Assembly (NCBI RefSeq): GCF_002902845.1
Contig: NZ_PPTF01000008.1
Coordinates: 1 to 64,000, forward strand
Origin: Chromobacterium sinusclupearum
Lineage (GTDB): Bacteria > Pseudomonadota > Gammaproteobacteria > Burkholderiales > Chromobacteriaceae
DNA: 64,000 nt
Direction of reading: 5' to 3'
Positions 17,096 through 29,100 of the stretch are shown in pieces. The translations under genes and the position numbers were made by a program. Below the pieces are notes generated by a model. The model worked only from the letters and a program-made list of their open reading frames with translations, had not been told where the DNA came from and did not search any database. Numbering within the stretch: the first letter of the stretch is position 1; each line of letters opens with the position of its first letter.

Positions 17096-18159
17096 TGGAA
17101 CACGCCATGGCGGCGCCCGCCGCCTCGGCCATCTGCGCCGACTACCGACGGCGCTTGCTGCGCCGGCTGTTGCTGATCGCGTTTTTGATCGGGCTGATAT
17201 TCGCCTCGCTGACGCTGGATGTCACCACCGGCGCCAGTGGCCTGCCGCTGGCCGAGTTCTGGCAAACGCTGCTTGAGCCGGCCACGGCTGATCCGTCCAC
17301 CGCCGTCATCGTATGGGACATCCGCCTGCCCTACGCCCTGATCGCCGTCGCCGCCGGCCTGGCGCTGGGCCTGGCCGGCGCGGAGATGCAGACCGTGCTG
17401 CACAACCCGCTGGCCGACCCGTTCACGCTGGGCCTGCAGCCAGCGGCGGCGTTTGGCGCGGCGCTGGCCATTCTGCTGAACCTCAGCCTGCCCGGCGTGC
17501 CGGCGGCGTGGATGCTGCCGGCCAACGCCTTTGTCTTCGCCCTCGGCTCCGCGCTGCTGCTGGACGGCGTGGCGCGTGTGACGCGGATGGCCGCCAGCGG
17601 CGTGCTGCTGTTCGGCATCGCGCTGTTCTTCAGCTTCAACGCCCTGGTTTCGCTGCTGCAGTTCGTTTCCACCGCCGACGCGCTGCAAGACCTGGTGTTC
17701 TGGCTGATGGGCAGCCTGTCGCGCGCCGACTGGCCCAAGCTGGGGCTGCTGTTCGGCGCTTTTGCGCTGATTCTGCCGTGGTCCATGGCCAATGCCTGGC
17801 GGCTCACCGCGCTGAGGCTGGGCGAGGACCGCGCCGCCAGCTTCGGCATAGACGTGCGCCGGCTGCGCCTGGCGTCCTTGCTGCGCGCCAGCCTGCTCAC
17901 CGCGCTGGCGGTGGCCTTCGTCGGCACCATAGGCTTCATCGGCCTGATCGCGCCGCACATCGCGCGGCGGCTGGTGGGCGAGGATCATCGCTTCTATCTG
18001 CCGGTCAGCGCGCTGACCGGCGCCGCCATCCTGTCGCTGGCCTCCTGTGTCACCAAGAACCTGATTCCCGGCGTCATCGTGCCGGTGGGCATCGTCACCT
18101 CGCTGGTGGGCATACCCTTCTTCATCGCCATCGTGCTGCGCAACGGAGGTCGGACATGA
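17092..18159 (+). CDS. FecCD-type ABC transporter permease
   Basis: A 355-residue inner-membrane protein of the FecCD/BtuC family with about ten hydrophobic segments. Family motifs include VWDIRLPYALIAVAAGLAL, GAEMQTVLHNPLADPFTLG, the coupling-helix region (VGTIGFIGLIAPHIARRLVG) and LIPGVIVPVGIVTSLVG. Only one permease gene is present, so a homodimer is expected, whereas FepD/FepG is a heterodimer. The start overlaps the binding-protein stop, and the ATPase start overlaps its stop (ATGA), so the three are translationally coupled. Confidence 0.92.
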   Translation: MMEHAMAAPAASAICADYRRRLLRRLLLIAFLIGLIFASLTLDVTTGASGLPLAEFWQTLLEPATADPSTAVIVWDIRLPYALIAVAAGLALGLAGAEMQTVLHNPLADPFTLGLQPAAAFGAALAILLNLSLPGVPAAWMLPANAFVFALGSALLLDGVARVTRMAASGVLLFGIALFFSFNALVSLLQFVSTADALQDLVFWLMGSLSRADWPKLGLLFGAFALILPWSMANAWRLTALRLGEDRAASFGIDVRRLRLASLLRASLLTALAVAFVGTIGFIGLIAPHIARRLVGEDHRFYLPVSALTGAAILSLASCVTKNLIPGVIVPVGIVTSLVGIPFFIAIVLRNGGRT

Positions 18160-18929
18160 GCGGGCCTCTGTCGCTGGAAAACCTGTCGGTGAGCTACGGC
18201 AAACACCGGGTGATAAACAAGCTCAGCGTGCCCAGCCTGGCGGCCGGAGAAGTCGCCGCCCTGCTCGGCCCCAACGGCAGCGGCAAATCCACGCTGCTGC
18301 GCGCGCTGGCAGGCCTGCAGGCTTGCGACGGCGCGGTGCGGCTGGGCGATAGGCCATTGAACCGCCGCCACGGCGAGGCCGCCTATCTGCCGCAAACGCT
18401 GCCGCCCTGCGTGCATCTGACGGTGTTCGAGTCCTTGATGGTGGCCGGCCAGGCCACGGCTGCGGGTCTGTTTCGCCGCCATGGCGACGACGAGGTGGTG
18501 GCGCTGCTGGAGTCCTTGGGCATCGCCCACCTGGCGCGCCATTATCTGGACCAACTGTCCGGCGGCCAGCGCCAGCTGGTGGGCATCGCCCAGGCCTTGA
18601 TCCGCGAACCGGCGGTGCTGCTGCTGGACGAGCCGCTATCGGCGCTGGACCTGAACTACCAGTTCCACGTCATGGACCTGCTGCGCCGCGAAACCCGCCG
18701 CCGCGGCATGGTGACAGTGATCGTGCTGCACGACCTCAACGCCGCGCTGCGCCATACCGACCGCGTGCTGATGCTGAAAGGCGGCCAGTTGCTGGCCAAC
18801 GGCCGGCCGGAGCAGGTCATCGATGCCGCCACGCTGCGCGCGGTCTACGGCGTGACAGGACGCGTGGAGCGCTGCCCGCAAGGCGTGCCGCATATTCTGG
18901 TGGATGGATTGGCAGGCCGCGCCGGCTAA
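18156..18929 (+). CDS. ABC transporter ATPase for ferric siderophore
   Basis: A 257-residue FepC/FhuC/BtuD-like ATPase. It shows Walker A (GPNGSGKSTLLRALAG), a Q-loop (AYLPQTLPP), the signature LSGGQRQLVGIAQAL, Walker B (AVLLLDEPLSALDLNYQ) and the switch histidine (VIVLHDLNAALRHTD). The frame is open for about 840 bases upstream of this ATG, but GGAGGT at 18145-18150, the ATGA overlap with the permease and the family N-terminus all select 18156. It energises the single permease, probably as a homodimer. Confidence 0.93.
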   Translation: MSGPLSLENLSVSYGKHRVINKLSVPSLAAGEVAALLGPNGSGKSTLLRALAGLQACDGAVRLGDRPLNRRHGEAAYLPQTLPPCVHLTVFESLMVAGQATAAGLFRRHGDDEVVALLESLGIAHLARHYLDQLSGGQRQLVGIAQALIREPAVLLLDEPLSALDLNYQFHVMDLLRRETRRRGMVTVIVLHDLNAALRHTDRVLMLKGGQLLANGRPEQVIDAATLRAVYGVTGRVERCPQGVPHILVDGLAGRAG

Positions 18930-19002
18930 GGCGCCTGCTCGCCGCGGCCCGCCGGCCGCGGCAGTCATCGCCGTAAATTTTGCAGATTTCCGCATAGTTA
19001 AT

Positions 19003-19021
19003 TGCAATTGATACTCAATCG
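19003..19021 (+). promoter_or_regulatory. Candidate Fur box upstream of the NRPS gene
   Basis: The core TTGATACTCA at 19008-19017 shares TTGATxCTCA with the box before entS, though the match to the classical consensus is weak. It lies 60-80 bases before the NRPS start, in the short AT-rich gap after the ATPase gene. Confidence 0.4.
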
Positions 19022-19082
19022 CATTTATTATGCGACATCATCATTCCGCAAGCCGCCTGCGCGGCTCATCCAGCAGCACATC

Positions 19083-22000
19083 ATGAACCCGACACCGTCC
19101 CGCCTCCCCGTCAGCGCCGCCCAGCACGGCATCTGGATGGGCCAGCAACTGGCAGCGCACAATCCATCCTACTGGACCGCCGAAGCGATAGAACTGCGCG
19201 GCCCTCTCCTTGCCGAGGCGCTGCTCGAATCCGCGGCGGAAGTGCTTGCACACTGCCCGGCGCTGAACATGCAGTTCCACTTCGACGGCGAATCGCTGTG
19301 GCAGCAGCCGCATGCGGAACGGTTTTCTCCCCCTGGCCTTCATGACCTGAGCGGCGCGGCCGATCCGCGCGCGGCCGCCGATGCCTGGATGCGCGAGTCC
19401 CTGTCCCGCCCCTGGCAAACCGATTCCGAACGCCCGTTCCGCGCGGCGCTGCTGAAACTCGGCCCTCGCCATCACCTGTGGTATCTGCAAACGCACCACA
19501 TCGCGCTGGACGGCTACGGCTACGGCCTGCTAGCCAAGGCGATCGCTGCGCGCTACAGCGCGCGGGCGTCCGGCCAAGCCATGCCTCCCCTGCCCGACTG
19601 GTCGCTGCAAAAAGTGCTGGCGGAAGACCAGGCTTATCGCGCATCGATGGATCGGGACCATGACCGCGCCTTCTGGCAACAACGGCAAGGCTATTTTCCG
19701 GCCGCGGTGACGCTCGCGCCGCCGCAGCCACTGGCCGATCATGTCGCCAAGGCCGGCGGCATGCTGGACGCGCGGCAGATCGCCAGCTGGCAGCTTGCCG
19801 CCAAGACATGCGGCGCCAATTGGGGAGGTTGGCTGCTGGCCGCGGTTGCCGCCTGGCTGGCGGAACACTCCGGCCGCCGCGACATCACCCTGGGCCTGCC
19901 GGTGATGAACCGCATCGGTTCCGCCGCGCTGGACATCCCCTGCATGGCGATGAATATCGCCCCGTTCAGCCTGCGGCTGACGCCAGGCGACACGCTGGCG
20001 GAACTGGTGCGCCAATCGGAAGATGGCCTGCGCGCCATCCGCCCCCGCCAGCGCTACCGCTACGAGTGGCTGCGCGGCGATCTGGGCAGGCTGGCCGGCA
20101 ATGACCGGCTGTTCGGCCCCGTCGTCAATCTGATGCCGTTCGACCGCCGCGCGCCGTTCGCGGGGTTGGATGCCCGCATCCTGCCGATCAGCGCCGGGCC
20201 GGTGGAAGATCTGTCCATCAACCTCAGCCTGCTGAATACAGAATGGCGTTTCAGCCTGGAGGCCAATCCGCGCGCTTATCCGCCAGAGCGGCTGCAAGCG
20301 CTGTGGCAATCGCTGCTGCGCTGGCTGGACAAACTGGCTCAAACAGAACCCGCCACGCCGTTGGCAGAGCTGCTGCCCCATCTGCCGCCCTTGTCCGTGC
20401 TGCACGGCCCCGCGCTGGCTAGCCCGCCGCAGGACGTCATGACCCATCTGGCCGAGCAAGCCGCCAGCCAGCCGGATGCGGCGGCGCTGGTCTGCGGACC
20501 GCAAACACTGAGCTATAGCCACTTGCTGGCCAGAGTCCAGGCCCTGGCCGGTCAATTGCGCGCCCAGGGCCTGCAGGACGGCGAGCGAGTGGCGATTCTG
20601 CTGCCGCGCGGCGTCGATGCGATCGTCGCCATTCTGGCCACGCTATGGGCAGGCGGCTGCTATGTCCCGCTGGACCCGCACGGCCCGCCGGCGCGCCTGC
20701 AAATGGTATTGGACGATGCCGCGCCCAAGCTGGCGCTGACCTGGCAGCGCTGGGCGGCGCAGCTGGGCGGCATCGCCACGCTATGCCTGGACGAGGCCTT
20801 GCCTTTCGCGCCATCGCAGATGCGCGCCATGCCCGCGGCGGCGCATCTGCCAGCCTACCTGCTGTACACCTCCGGCTCCACCGGCAAGCCCAACGGCGTG
20901 CTGGTAGGCCGCGGCGCCTTGGCGCATTTCGTCTCCAGCGCCGGCCAGTTCTACCGGTTTGCCCAGGGCGAACGCATGCTGCAGTTCGCGCCGCTGCATT
21001 TTGACGCCAGCGTGGAGGAAATCTTCCTCGCGCTATGCCATGGCGGCACCTTGCAGGTGCGCGACGAAGCCATGCTGGAGTCCATGCAGGCCTTTGTCGA
21101 TGCCGTATCCGGGCTGGGCATTGACGTACTGGACCTGCCCACCGCCTTCTGGCATGAGCTGGCCTATGCGCTGACGCCGCAGCTGGCCGAGCAGCTGTCC
21201 GGCGTGCGCCTAGTCATCATCGGCGGCGAAGCCGCCCTGCCCGAGCGCGCCAGCCGCTGGCGCGAGCTACTGCCAAATTGTGTCCTGCTGAACAGCTACG
21301 GCCCGACCGAGGCATCCATCATCGCCACCGGCGCCATTCTGTCCGGCCCCGGCGCGGCATGGGACGGTTCGGACAGCCTGCCCATCGGCCTGCCCCGCCC
21401 CGGCGTGGACGCCGTCATTGTGGACGAGACATTGCGCCCGGTTCCGGCGGGCGAGGCCGGCGAACTTTGCCTGCTGGGCGAGGCCTTGGCGCTGGGTTAT
21501 CTGCACCGGCCGGAATTGACCGCGCGCCGCTTCGTCGAACTGAGCGCCCTGCCCGGCTCGCCGCGCGCCTACCGCACCGGAGATCGAGTCGCCTGGCGCG
21601 ATGGCCAGCTCCGCTTCCTGGGCCGCTTGGACCAGGAGCTGAAGATCAGCGGCCTGCGAATCGATCCGGCCGAAGTGGAAAACGCGCTGCTGGCCCATCC
21701 CTCGGTGCGGGAAGCCGCGGTGATCGGCCTGCCGCGGGCCGGAGGCGGCTACACGCTGGCCGCCTTCCTGAGCGGGGAGGAGCAAGCCGATGCGGCCGCG
21801 CTGCGCCACGCGCTGGCGGATGTCTTGCCCGCCGCCGCCATTCCTGACCGCTGGCACTGGCTGCCGCAACTGCCGCGCAACGTCAACGGCAAGATAGACC
21901 GCAAGCAGTTGGCCCTGCTGGCCGATGACGCGCCCGCCGCTTCGTCGGACGCCGGAGATGCCACGCCGCTGCAACAAAAGATCATGGCCGTCTGGCAGCA

Positions 22001-22982
22001 GGTGTTGGGCGCTATGCCGGACAGCCTCCATGCCAATTTCTTCGCCATGGGCGGCAAATCGCTGCAGGCGATTCAAGCCGCCAACCGGCTGAGCCGCGAG
22101 CTGGAGCGCGAAGTCCCCGTTTCCGCCTTGTTCACCCATCACACCGTCAGCGCACTGGCGCAAGCGCTGTCCGCCCCGGCGGCGCACCGGCCGCCCGCGC
22201 AAGACAGTGACCCGTTCGGCCCCTTGCTGACCATACAGCCTGGCGCGCTGCCGGCGCTGTTCTGCCTGCATCCGGCGGAAGGACTGTCCTGGTGCTATCT
22301 GGGCCTGGCGCGCCACCTGCCCGGCGTAGCCATCTACGGCCTGCAGGCAGCGGGCATACGCGGCGAGACGCCGGACAGCTTCGCAGCCATGGTGGATGGT
22401 TATATAAAGCAAATCCGCGCCATTCAGCCGCGCGGACCGTACCGGCTGCTCGGCTGGTCGCTGGGCGGCGCGCTGGTCCAGGCCATGGCCGCCGCGCTGC
22501 AACAAGCCGACGAAAACATAGAACTCTTGGCGCTGATGGACAGCTACCCGGTCACACGCTGGCAAGGCCGTCCCGCCCCCACCCTGCGCGACGCGCTGGT
22601 GACGGTGCTCAGCGTCAACGGCGAACTCGACGTCGATCCCGATGGCCAGCCCCTGGACAACGAGGCCATCTACCAGCGGCTGCTGCGCCCCGGCAGTCCG
22701 CTGGCGCCGCTGGGCCGTGCCGCGCTGGAGAAACTCGCCTTGGCGTCGTGGCAAGGCATGCAGCACTTCCGCGCCAGCCAGACGCCGCGCTGCCACGGCG
22801 ACATGCTGTTGTTCCGCGCCAGCCATCATCCTGCGGATGGACCGCAGGCAGCCGACTGGGAGCCCTACCTGAACGGCCGGCTGGAGGTGATGGAGCTGGA
22901 CTGCGATCACATCGGCATGAGCGATCCGCAACCCATGCGGCGGATCGGGGAAGCGCTGGCCAGGCGGCTGATAACGGGGTAA
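19083..22982 (+). CDS. Siderophore nonribosomal peptide synthetase, C-A-T-TE (EntF-like layout)
   Basis: A 1299-residue single-module synthetase. Condensation domain about 7-430 with HHIALDG at 138-144. Adenylation domain about 455-960 with [12 protein letters not shown] near 595, [14 protein letters not shown] and NGKIDRKQL. Carrier domain with [10 protein letters not shown], phosphopantetheine Ser about 993. Thioesterase with GWSLGG, Ser about 1126, and a late DCDHIGM His. The layout and length match EntF (1293 aa). Aligning the A-domain by eye to GrsA-PheA gives pocket residues D-A-E-D-I-G-S-I-I-K, which is not the serine code of EntF; the two acidic positions suggest a basic substrate such as lysine. 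The start at 19083 follows the family; the in-frame start at 19002 lies within the Fur-like site. It corresponds to the kind of NRPS described for Chromobacterium catecholate siderophores. Confidence 0.9.
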   Translation: MNPTPSRLPVSAAQHGIWMGQQLAAHNPSYWTAEAIELRGPLLAEALLESAAEVLAHCPALNMQFHFDGESLWQQPHAERFSPPGLHDLSGAADPRAAADAWMRESLSRPWQTDSERPFRAALLKLGPRHHLWYLQTHHIALDGYGYGLLAKAIAARYSARASGQAMPPLPDWSLQKVLAEDQAYRASMDRDHDRAFWQQRQGYFPAAVTLAPPQPLADHVAKAGGMLDARQIASWQLAAKTCGANWGGWLLAAVAAWLAEHSGRRDITLGLPVMNRIGSAALDIPCMAMNIAPFSLRLTPGDTLAELVRQSEDGLRAIRPRQRYRYEWLRGDLGRLAGNDRLFGPVVNLMPFDRRAPFAGLDARILPISAGPVEDLSINLSLLNTEWRFSLEANPRAYPPERLQALWQSLLRWLDKLAQTEPATPLAELLPHLPPLSVLHGPALASPPQDVMTHLAEQAASQPDAAALVCGPQTLSYSHLLARVQALAGQLRAQGLQDGERVAILLPRGVDAIVAILATLWAGGCYVPLDPHGPPARLQMVLDDAAPKLALTWQRWAAQLGGIATLCLDEALPFAPSQMRAMPAAAHLPAYLLYTSGSTGKPNGVLVGRGALAHFVSSAGQFYRFAQGERMLQFAPLHFDASVEEIFLALCHGGTLQVRDEAMLESMQAFVDAVSGLGIDVLDLPTAFWHELAYALTPQLAEQLSGVRLVIIGGEAALPERASRWRELLPNCVLLNSYGPTEASIIATGAILSGPGAAWDGSDSLPIGLPRPGVDAVIVDETLRPVPAGEAGELCLLGEALALGYLHRPELTARRFVELSALPGSPRAYRTGDRVAWRDGQLRFLGRLDQELKISGLRIDPAEVENALLAHPSVREAAVIGLPRAGGGYTLAAFLSGEEQADAAALRHALADVLPAAAIPDRWHWLPQLPRNVNGKIDRKQLALLADDAPAASSDAGDATPLQQKIMAVWQQVLGAMPDSLHANFFAMGGKSLQAIQAANRLSRELEREVPVSALFTHHTVSALAQALSAPAAHRPPAQDSDPFGPLLTIQPGALPALFCLHPAEGLSWCYLGLARHLPGVAIYGLQAAGIRGETPDSFAAMVDGYIKQIRAIQPRGPYRLLGWSLGGALVQAMAAALQQADENIELLALMDSYPVTRWQGRPAPTLRDALVTVLSVNGELDVDPDGQPLDNEAIYQRLLRPGSPLAPLGRAALEKLALASWQGMQHFRASQTPRCHGDMLLFRASHHPADGPQAADWEPYLNGRLEVMELDCDHIGMSDPQPMRRIGEALARRLITG

Positions 22983-22987
22983 TGCTT

Positions 22988-23004
22988 GCCGGGCAATGCC
23001 CGGC
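22988..23004 (+). other. Hairpin directly after the NRPS gene
   Basis: GCCGGGC and GCCCGGC form a perfect 7-bp stem with a 3-base loop, six bases past the stop. There is no T-run. It may stabilise the NRPS message end or act as a pause site before the separate entC promoter. Confidence 0.4.
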
Positions 23005-23117
23005 GCAAAGCAATACTCCACCCTCCATCTAGTTTTCGGAAAAACAAATCTCATACCAAATGAATTAAGCCGCATTTTTACAGTTGACTTAGTCCAGCTT
23101 TGGCTATAACTTTGAAC

Positions 23118-23136
23118 GATAATTATTATCATTATC
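23118..23136 (+). promoter_or_regulatory. Near-consensus Fur box before entC
   Basis: GATAATTATTATCATTATC matches the 19-bp Fur consensus at 17 positions. It lies 15 bases before the entC start codon and overlaps the likely promoter, so entCEBA should be tightly repressed by iron. It is the best Fur site in the window. Confidence 0.9.
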
Positions 23137-23150
23137 AACTGGAGCCTGCC

Positions 23151-24307
23151 ATGAGCAAGCCATCCGTGATGACCAGCCAGACCGACGATGTTTTCTATTT
23201 TCTGTCCGCCCATCGCAGCCTGAAGGCCGCCGGCATCCATAGCCGCCTGAGCGTTCCGGCGAAAGACCGTCACTTCCAGACCGCCGTCACCCAAGCCTTC
23301 GCCCGCGCCCGCGCCGCCGGCATCGACAAGCCGGTGCTGATGGGCGCCATTCCTTTCGACATGGACCAGCCGTCCGAGCTGTTCATCCCGTCCTGCCACG
23401 GCTTTTTCGACCGCGCAGAACGGCTTGAGGCCGCCTCCCGCCGCGCGGCCGCCGCCGGCCAGGCCGTCAGCGCGCGCAGCATGCCGGACGAGCCGGGGTT
23501 CAAGTCCGCCGTATGCCAGGCCATCGCCCGCTTCCGCCATGGCGATATCCGCAAGGCTGTGCTGTCCCGCGTCTATGAGGTGGAGTTTGCCGAACCGTTG
23601 GCGGCCGACAAGATATTCGATGCCTTGTGCCGACAGAACCCGCACGGCTATCAGTTTCAGCTGCCGCTGAGCGTTGGCGGCCATCTGGTCGGCGTCAGCC
23701 CGGAGTTGCTGCTGCGCAAGCACGGCGCCAGCGTCCACACCTTCCCGCTGGCCGGCTCCGCCAAACGCCAGGCGGACGCCCATGCCGATCAGGCCGCAGG
23801 CGACGCCTTGTTGCAATCGGCCAAGGATCATTACGAACACAGTCTGGTGATCGAGGACATCCGCGGCGTGCTGGCGCCGCACTGCGTGGAATTGTCCATC
23901 CCCGATGCGCCATCCCTGCTCAGCACCCGCGCGATGTGGCATCTGGGCACGCCCATAGAAGGCCGGCTGGCCGACCCCTCCATGACGGCGCTGAAGCTGG
24001 CTTGCCTGCTGCATCCCACGCCCGCCATCTGCGGCTTCCCCACGGCCGCCGCGCGCGAGCTGATCGGCCAGATCGAGCCGTTCCAGCGCGGCGTATTCAG
24101 CGGCATGGTGGGCTGGTGCGACGAGGAAGGCAATGGCGAGTGGGCGGTCACCATACGCTGCGCCACGGTGGCCAAGAACCGCGCCCGCCTGTTCGCCGGC
24201 GCCGGCATTGTGGAAGCCTCCACTCCGGAAGCGGAATGGGCGGAAACCCAGGCCAAGCTGGGCACCATGTTGGCCGCCTTCGGACTCACCGGCATGGAGG
24301 CGCTGGC

Positions 24308-24311
<4 letters not shown>
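23151..24311 (+). CDS. entC: Isochorismate synthase
   Basis: A 386-residue chorismate-binding enzyme that converts chorismate to isochorismate, the first step to 2,3-dihydroxybenzoate. Family motifs include VCQAIARFRHGDIRKAVLSR, VGVSPELLLRKHG, the TFPLAGSAKR segment, HTP-like LLHPTPAICGFPTAAARE and the C-terminal FSGMVGWCDEEGNGEWAV with IRCATV. The ATG at 23151 has GGAG upstream; the in-frame start at 23100 would place the Fur box inside the gene and is rejected. First gene of entCEBA; its stop overlaps the entE start. Length agrees with E. coli EntC (391). Confidence 0.93.
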
Positions 24312-25912
<1,601 letters not shown>

Positions 25913-25916
25913 ACCC

Positions 25917-26792
25917 ATGAGCATCCCCAAACTCAACGCCTACCCCTTGCCGCAAGCCGCCGACTTTCCGGCCAACAAGACCGCCTGGCAAGTCGACCCC
26001 GCTCGCGCGGCGCTGCTGATCCATGACATGCAGCGCTATTTCCTGGCCTTCTACGGCGAGGACAGCCCGCTGATGCAGGAGCTGACCGGCCGCATCGCCG
26101 CGCTGCGCGACTGGGCCGACCGCAACGGCGTGCCGGTGGTCTACACCGCGCAGCCGACGGAACAAAAACCGGAAGACCGCGCGCTGCTGAATGATATGTG
26201 GGGCCCCGGCCTCACCACCGCCGATCCGGCCTTGCAAGCGGTGACGCCGCTGATCGCCCCGCGGCCGCAGGATACCGTGCTGGTCAAATGGCGCTACAGC
26301 GCCTTCCAGCGCAGCGATCTGCAGCAAAGGATGAAGGATTGGGGCCGCGACCAGCTGGTGATCTGCGGCGTCTACGCCCACATCGGCTGCATGATGACCG
26401 CCTGCGACGCCTTCATGCGCGACATCCAGGCCTTTCTGGTTGGCGACGCGGTGGCGGACTTCAGCGAGGACGAGCACAAAATGGCGCTGCGCTATGTGGC
26501 GACCCGCTGCGGATCGGTCATCGCCGCCTCCTCTCTGACGGAGGGAGGGCAGGAAGCATTTACTCGCGATTGGCTGAAAACGCAGGTGCTGACCGTGCTG
26601 GCCGATGGCGACGACAGCCTGGCCGCGGACGACAATCTGCTGGACTACGGCCTGGACTCCATCCGCCTGATGGAGCTGGTGGGCAAGTGGCAAGCGCAGG
26701 GTCTCGACATCGGTTTTGAAGACCTGGCCCGCGAACCCACGCTGGATGGCTGGTGGACAGCCATCGCCGCCAAGCTGCCGCAGGAGGCATGA
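25917..26792 (+). CDS. entB: Isochorismatase with aryl carrier domain
   Basis: A 291-residue bifunctional protein. Residues about 1-210 form the isochorismatase domain: AALLIHDMQRYFLAFYG with the catalytic Asp, VLVKWRYSAFQRSDL, and CGVYAHIGCMMTACDAFMRD. It hydrolyses isochorismate to 2,3-dihydro-2,3-dihydroxybenzoate. The C-terminal 75 residues are an aryl carrier domain with the phosphopantetheine serine in LLDYGLDSIRLMEL. Length agrees with E. coli EntB (285). The acyl chain loaded by EntE here is delivered to the NRPS condensation domain. No phosphopantetheinyl transferase gene is seen in the window. Confidence 0.94.
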   Translation: MSIPKLNAYPLPQAADFPANKTAWQVDPARAALLIHDMQRYFLAFYGEDSPLMQELTGRIAALRDWADRNGVPVVYTAQPTEQKPEDRALLNDMWGPGLTTADPALQAVTPLIAPRPQDTVLVKWRYSAFQRSDLQQRMKDWGRDQLVICGVYAHIGCMMTACDAFMRDIQAFLVGDAVADFSEDEHKMALRYVATRCGSVIAASSLTEGGQEAFTRDWLKTQVLTVLADGDDSLAADDNLLDYGLDSIRLMELVGKWQAQGLDIGFEDLAREPTLDGWWTAIAAKLPQEA

Positions 26793-26794
26793 GC

Positions 26795-27559
26795 ATGCGC
26801 GGGTTCGATTTCAGCGGACAATGCGTGTGGGTCACTGGCGCGGCGCAAGGCATAGGCCGCGAAGTGGCCAAGCGCTTCGTCGAAGCCGGCGCGCGCGTCA
26901 TCGCGCTGGATCTGCAGTTTGAACAGCCGACCGCCCGCGACGACGCGCTGCGGGAGCTGCCGCTGGACATCCGCGACGCCGGGGCTGTATCCGCGCTGTG
27001 CCGCCAGATGGCCGAAGAGGACGCCCTGCCGAACGTGCTGGTGAACGCCGCCGGCGTGCTGCGCCTAGGCGGACTGGACACGCTGTCGCTGGACGACTGG
27101 CAGCAATGCCTGGACGTCAACGTCAGCGGACCGTTCTACCTGATGCGCGCGCTGCTGCCGCATTTCAAGGCGCGCCGCGCCGGAGCCATCGTCAACGTGG
27201 CGTCCAACGCCGCCCACGTGCCGCGCCTGGACATGGCCGCCTACGGCGCATCCAAGGCCGCCATGGCGAGCCTGAGCCACAACGCGGCGCTGGAGCTGGC
27301 GCCGTACGGCGTGCGTTGCAACGTGGTGTCGCCCGGCTCCACAGACACGCCGATGCTGCGCGGCATGTGGCAGGACGACAGCGGGGCTGCCCGCACCATC
27401 GCCGGCAAGCCGGAAGCGTTCCGGCTGGGCATTCCGCTGGGCAAGCTGGCCACCCCGGCCGACGTGGCCGGCGCCGTGCTGTTCCTGGCTTCCGATCTGG
27501 CCGGCCACATCACCATGCAGGACGTGGTGGTGGATGGTGGCGCGACGCTGGCGGCCTGA
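26795..27559 (+). CDS. entA: 2,3-dihydro-2,3-dihydroxybenzoate dehydrogenase
   Basis: A 254-residue short-chain dehydrogenase that makes 2,3-dihydroxybenzoate with NAD. It has the GxxxGxG motif ([15 protein letters not shown]), NAAG ([13 protein letters not shown]), catalytic Ser in [10 protein letters not shown], YxxxK ([12 protein letters not shown]) and a C-terminal GG turn. Two ATGs lie close together; AGGAGG at 26782-26787 is too near the one at 26789 and well placed for 26795, which also matches the EntA N-terminus. Either way it overlaps or abuts the entB stop. It completes entCEBA. Confidence 0.93.
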   Translation: MRGFDFSGQCVWVTGAAQGIGREVAKRFVEAGARVIALDLQFEQPTARDDALRELPLDIRDAGAVSALCRQMAEEDALPNVLVNAAGVLRLGGLDTLSLDDWQQCLDVNVSGPFYLMRALLPHFKARRAGAIVNVASNAAHVPRLDMAAYGASKAAMASLSHNAALELAPYGVRCNVVSPGSTDTPMLRGMWQDDSGAARTIAGKPEAFRLGIPLGKLATPADVAGAVLFLASDLAGHITMQDVVVDGGATLAA

Positions 27560-27640
27560 CATGAACGCGACAAGGCGCAGCCCCATCCTTGCCCTGAACC
27601 GTGGCAAGCCCGCGCCATCCTGTCGCACATGTCCCCATCC

Positions 27641-27707
27641 GGGGCGGCCGCCATATGCGCCGCCCCTGCCGCAAACAACGGAGCGCATCCGCTGACGGTT
27701 TGCGGAT
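27641..27707 (+). promoter_or_regulatory. Two leader hairpins before the DAHP synthase gene
   Basis: GGGGCGGC (27641-27648) pairs with GCCGCCCC (27659-27666), and ATCCGC (27687-27692) pairs with GCGGAT (27702-27707). They lie in the 167-base gap between entA and the DAHP synthase start. No T-run follows. They could reduce read-through or mark a regulated leader. Confidence 0.35.
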
Positions 27708-27726
27708 CGCTTCGCGGAGAAGACCC

Positions 27727-28833
27727 ATGACTACCCTCGCCTGGCCAGACAGCCCTTTGCGCGCTGCCGGCCACACCCCCTCCCTGCCGCCGGCCAGCCA
27801 GGCCGACTACCGCGCCATGCCCAGCCCGGCCGAACTGCTGCGCAGCCTGCCGCAAAGCGCGCGCGCGGCGCAATCGGTGAATGCCGGCCGCGCCGCCGTG
27901 AAACGCGTGCTCTCCGGACAAGACCCGCGCTGGCTGGTGGTGATCGGCCCCTGCTCGATACACGACCCGCGCGCCGGCCTGGACTACGCCTCGCGGCTGG
28001 CCGAACTGGCGGCGGAGCTGGACGACACCTTGCTGATCGTCATGCGCGCTTATTTCGAAAAGCCGCGCACCAGCGTGGGTTGGAAAGGCCTGATCAACGA
28101 CCCGTATCTGGACGACAGCTGCTGCATGGACGAGGGCATGCACATCGCCCGGCGCTTCCTGCTGGCCGCTGCAGAACGGGGCCTGCCGCTGGCCGGCGAG
28201 GCCCTGGACCCGCTGTCGCCGCTATACCTGGCCGACCTGTACAGCTGGACCGCCATCGGCGCCCGCACCACGGAATCGCAAATCCACCGCGAACTGGCCT
28301 CGGCGCTGGACAGCGCGGTGGGCTTCAAGAACAGCACCGACGGCACCCTGGACGCGGCGCTCAACGCCATCGTCTCCGCCAGCAGCCCGCACGCCTTCCT
28401 GGGCATGGACCACGCCGGTCAAGTCGCAGTGGTGAACAGCCGCGGCAATCCACATGGCCATCTGGTGCTGCGCGGCGGCGGCGGCCGGCCCAACTACGAC
28501 TCGGTCAGCATCGCGCTGGCCGAACAGGCGCTGAAAAAGCGCGATATCCCGCCGGTGATCATGGTGGACTGCGCCCACGGCAACTCCTGGAAAAACCACG
28601 CATTGCAGCCCATGGTGCTGGCCGACGCGGTCTCCCAGATCGTCCACGGCAACCGCAGCATCCGCGCCTTCATGCTGGAGAGCTTCATCGAAGGCGGCAA
28701 CCAGCCGATACCGGCCGACCTGTCCCAGCTGCGCTACGGCTGCTCCATCACCGACCCCTGCGTGGACTGGGACACCACGGCGCGCATCTTGCGCGAGACG
28801 CGCGCCAAGCTGCGGCCGCTGATGGGAAATTGA
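27727..28833 (+). CDS. 3-deoxy-7-phosphoheptulonate (DAHP) synthase, class I
   Basis: A 368-residue AroF/G/H-type enzyme joining phosphoenolpyruvate and erythrose 4-phosphate at the entry of the shikimate pathway. Motifs: [12 protein letters not shown], the metal and substrate segment [54 protein letters not shown] and [20 protein letters not shown] precedes the ATG at 27727, while the in-frame start at 27601 gives an arginine-rich leader not seen in the family. Position after entCEBA suggests a dedicated copy that raises chorismate supply when siderophore is made. Which aromatic amino acid, if any, inhibits it cannot be read with confidence. Confidence 0.92.
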   Translation: MTTLAWPDSPLRAAGHTPSLPPASQADYRAMPSPAELLRSLPQSARAAQSVNAGRAAVKRVLSGQDPRWLVVIGPCSIHDPRAGLDYASRLAELAAELDDTLLIVMRAYFEKPRTSVGWKGLINDPYLDDSCCMDEGMHIARRFLLAAAERGLPLAGEALDPLSPLYLADLYSWTAIGARTTESQIHRELASALDSAVGFKNSTDGTLDAALNAIVSASSPHAFLGMDHAGQVAVVNSRGNPHGHLVLRGGGGRPNYDSVSIALAEQALKKRDIPPVIMVDCAHGNSWKNHALQPMVLADAVSQIVHGNRSIRAFMLESFIEGGNQPIPADLSQLRYGCSITDPCVDWDTTARILRETRAKLRPLMGN

Positions 28834-29100
28834 ACCTACCCGAAACGCGGGTTGGCCAATCAGGTCATACCCGCGATCCATCAGCCAAGCCCGCGTCCCA
28901 ATACCCGTTCCATCCGCACACGTCAATCGCCAGCATGCATCTTGCACGCGGGCAAGGCCAAAGGCCTGCCCGCCCTACAGGGCTATTCCGTTTTGCATGA
29001 CGAATCTCAAACTACATCCATTACCGCGTCTAGCTACTTGCCCTAACTCTCCGCCCCCCAATAAAATACGAATGCATATTCAATACAATTTGGAATAAAA

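Noticed and set aside
21267-24014. 915-codon minus-strand frame opposite the NRPS and entC
   Set aside because: Crosses two well-supported genes and the Fur box; composition typical of antisense GC-rich frames.
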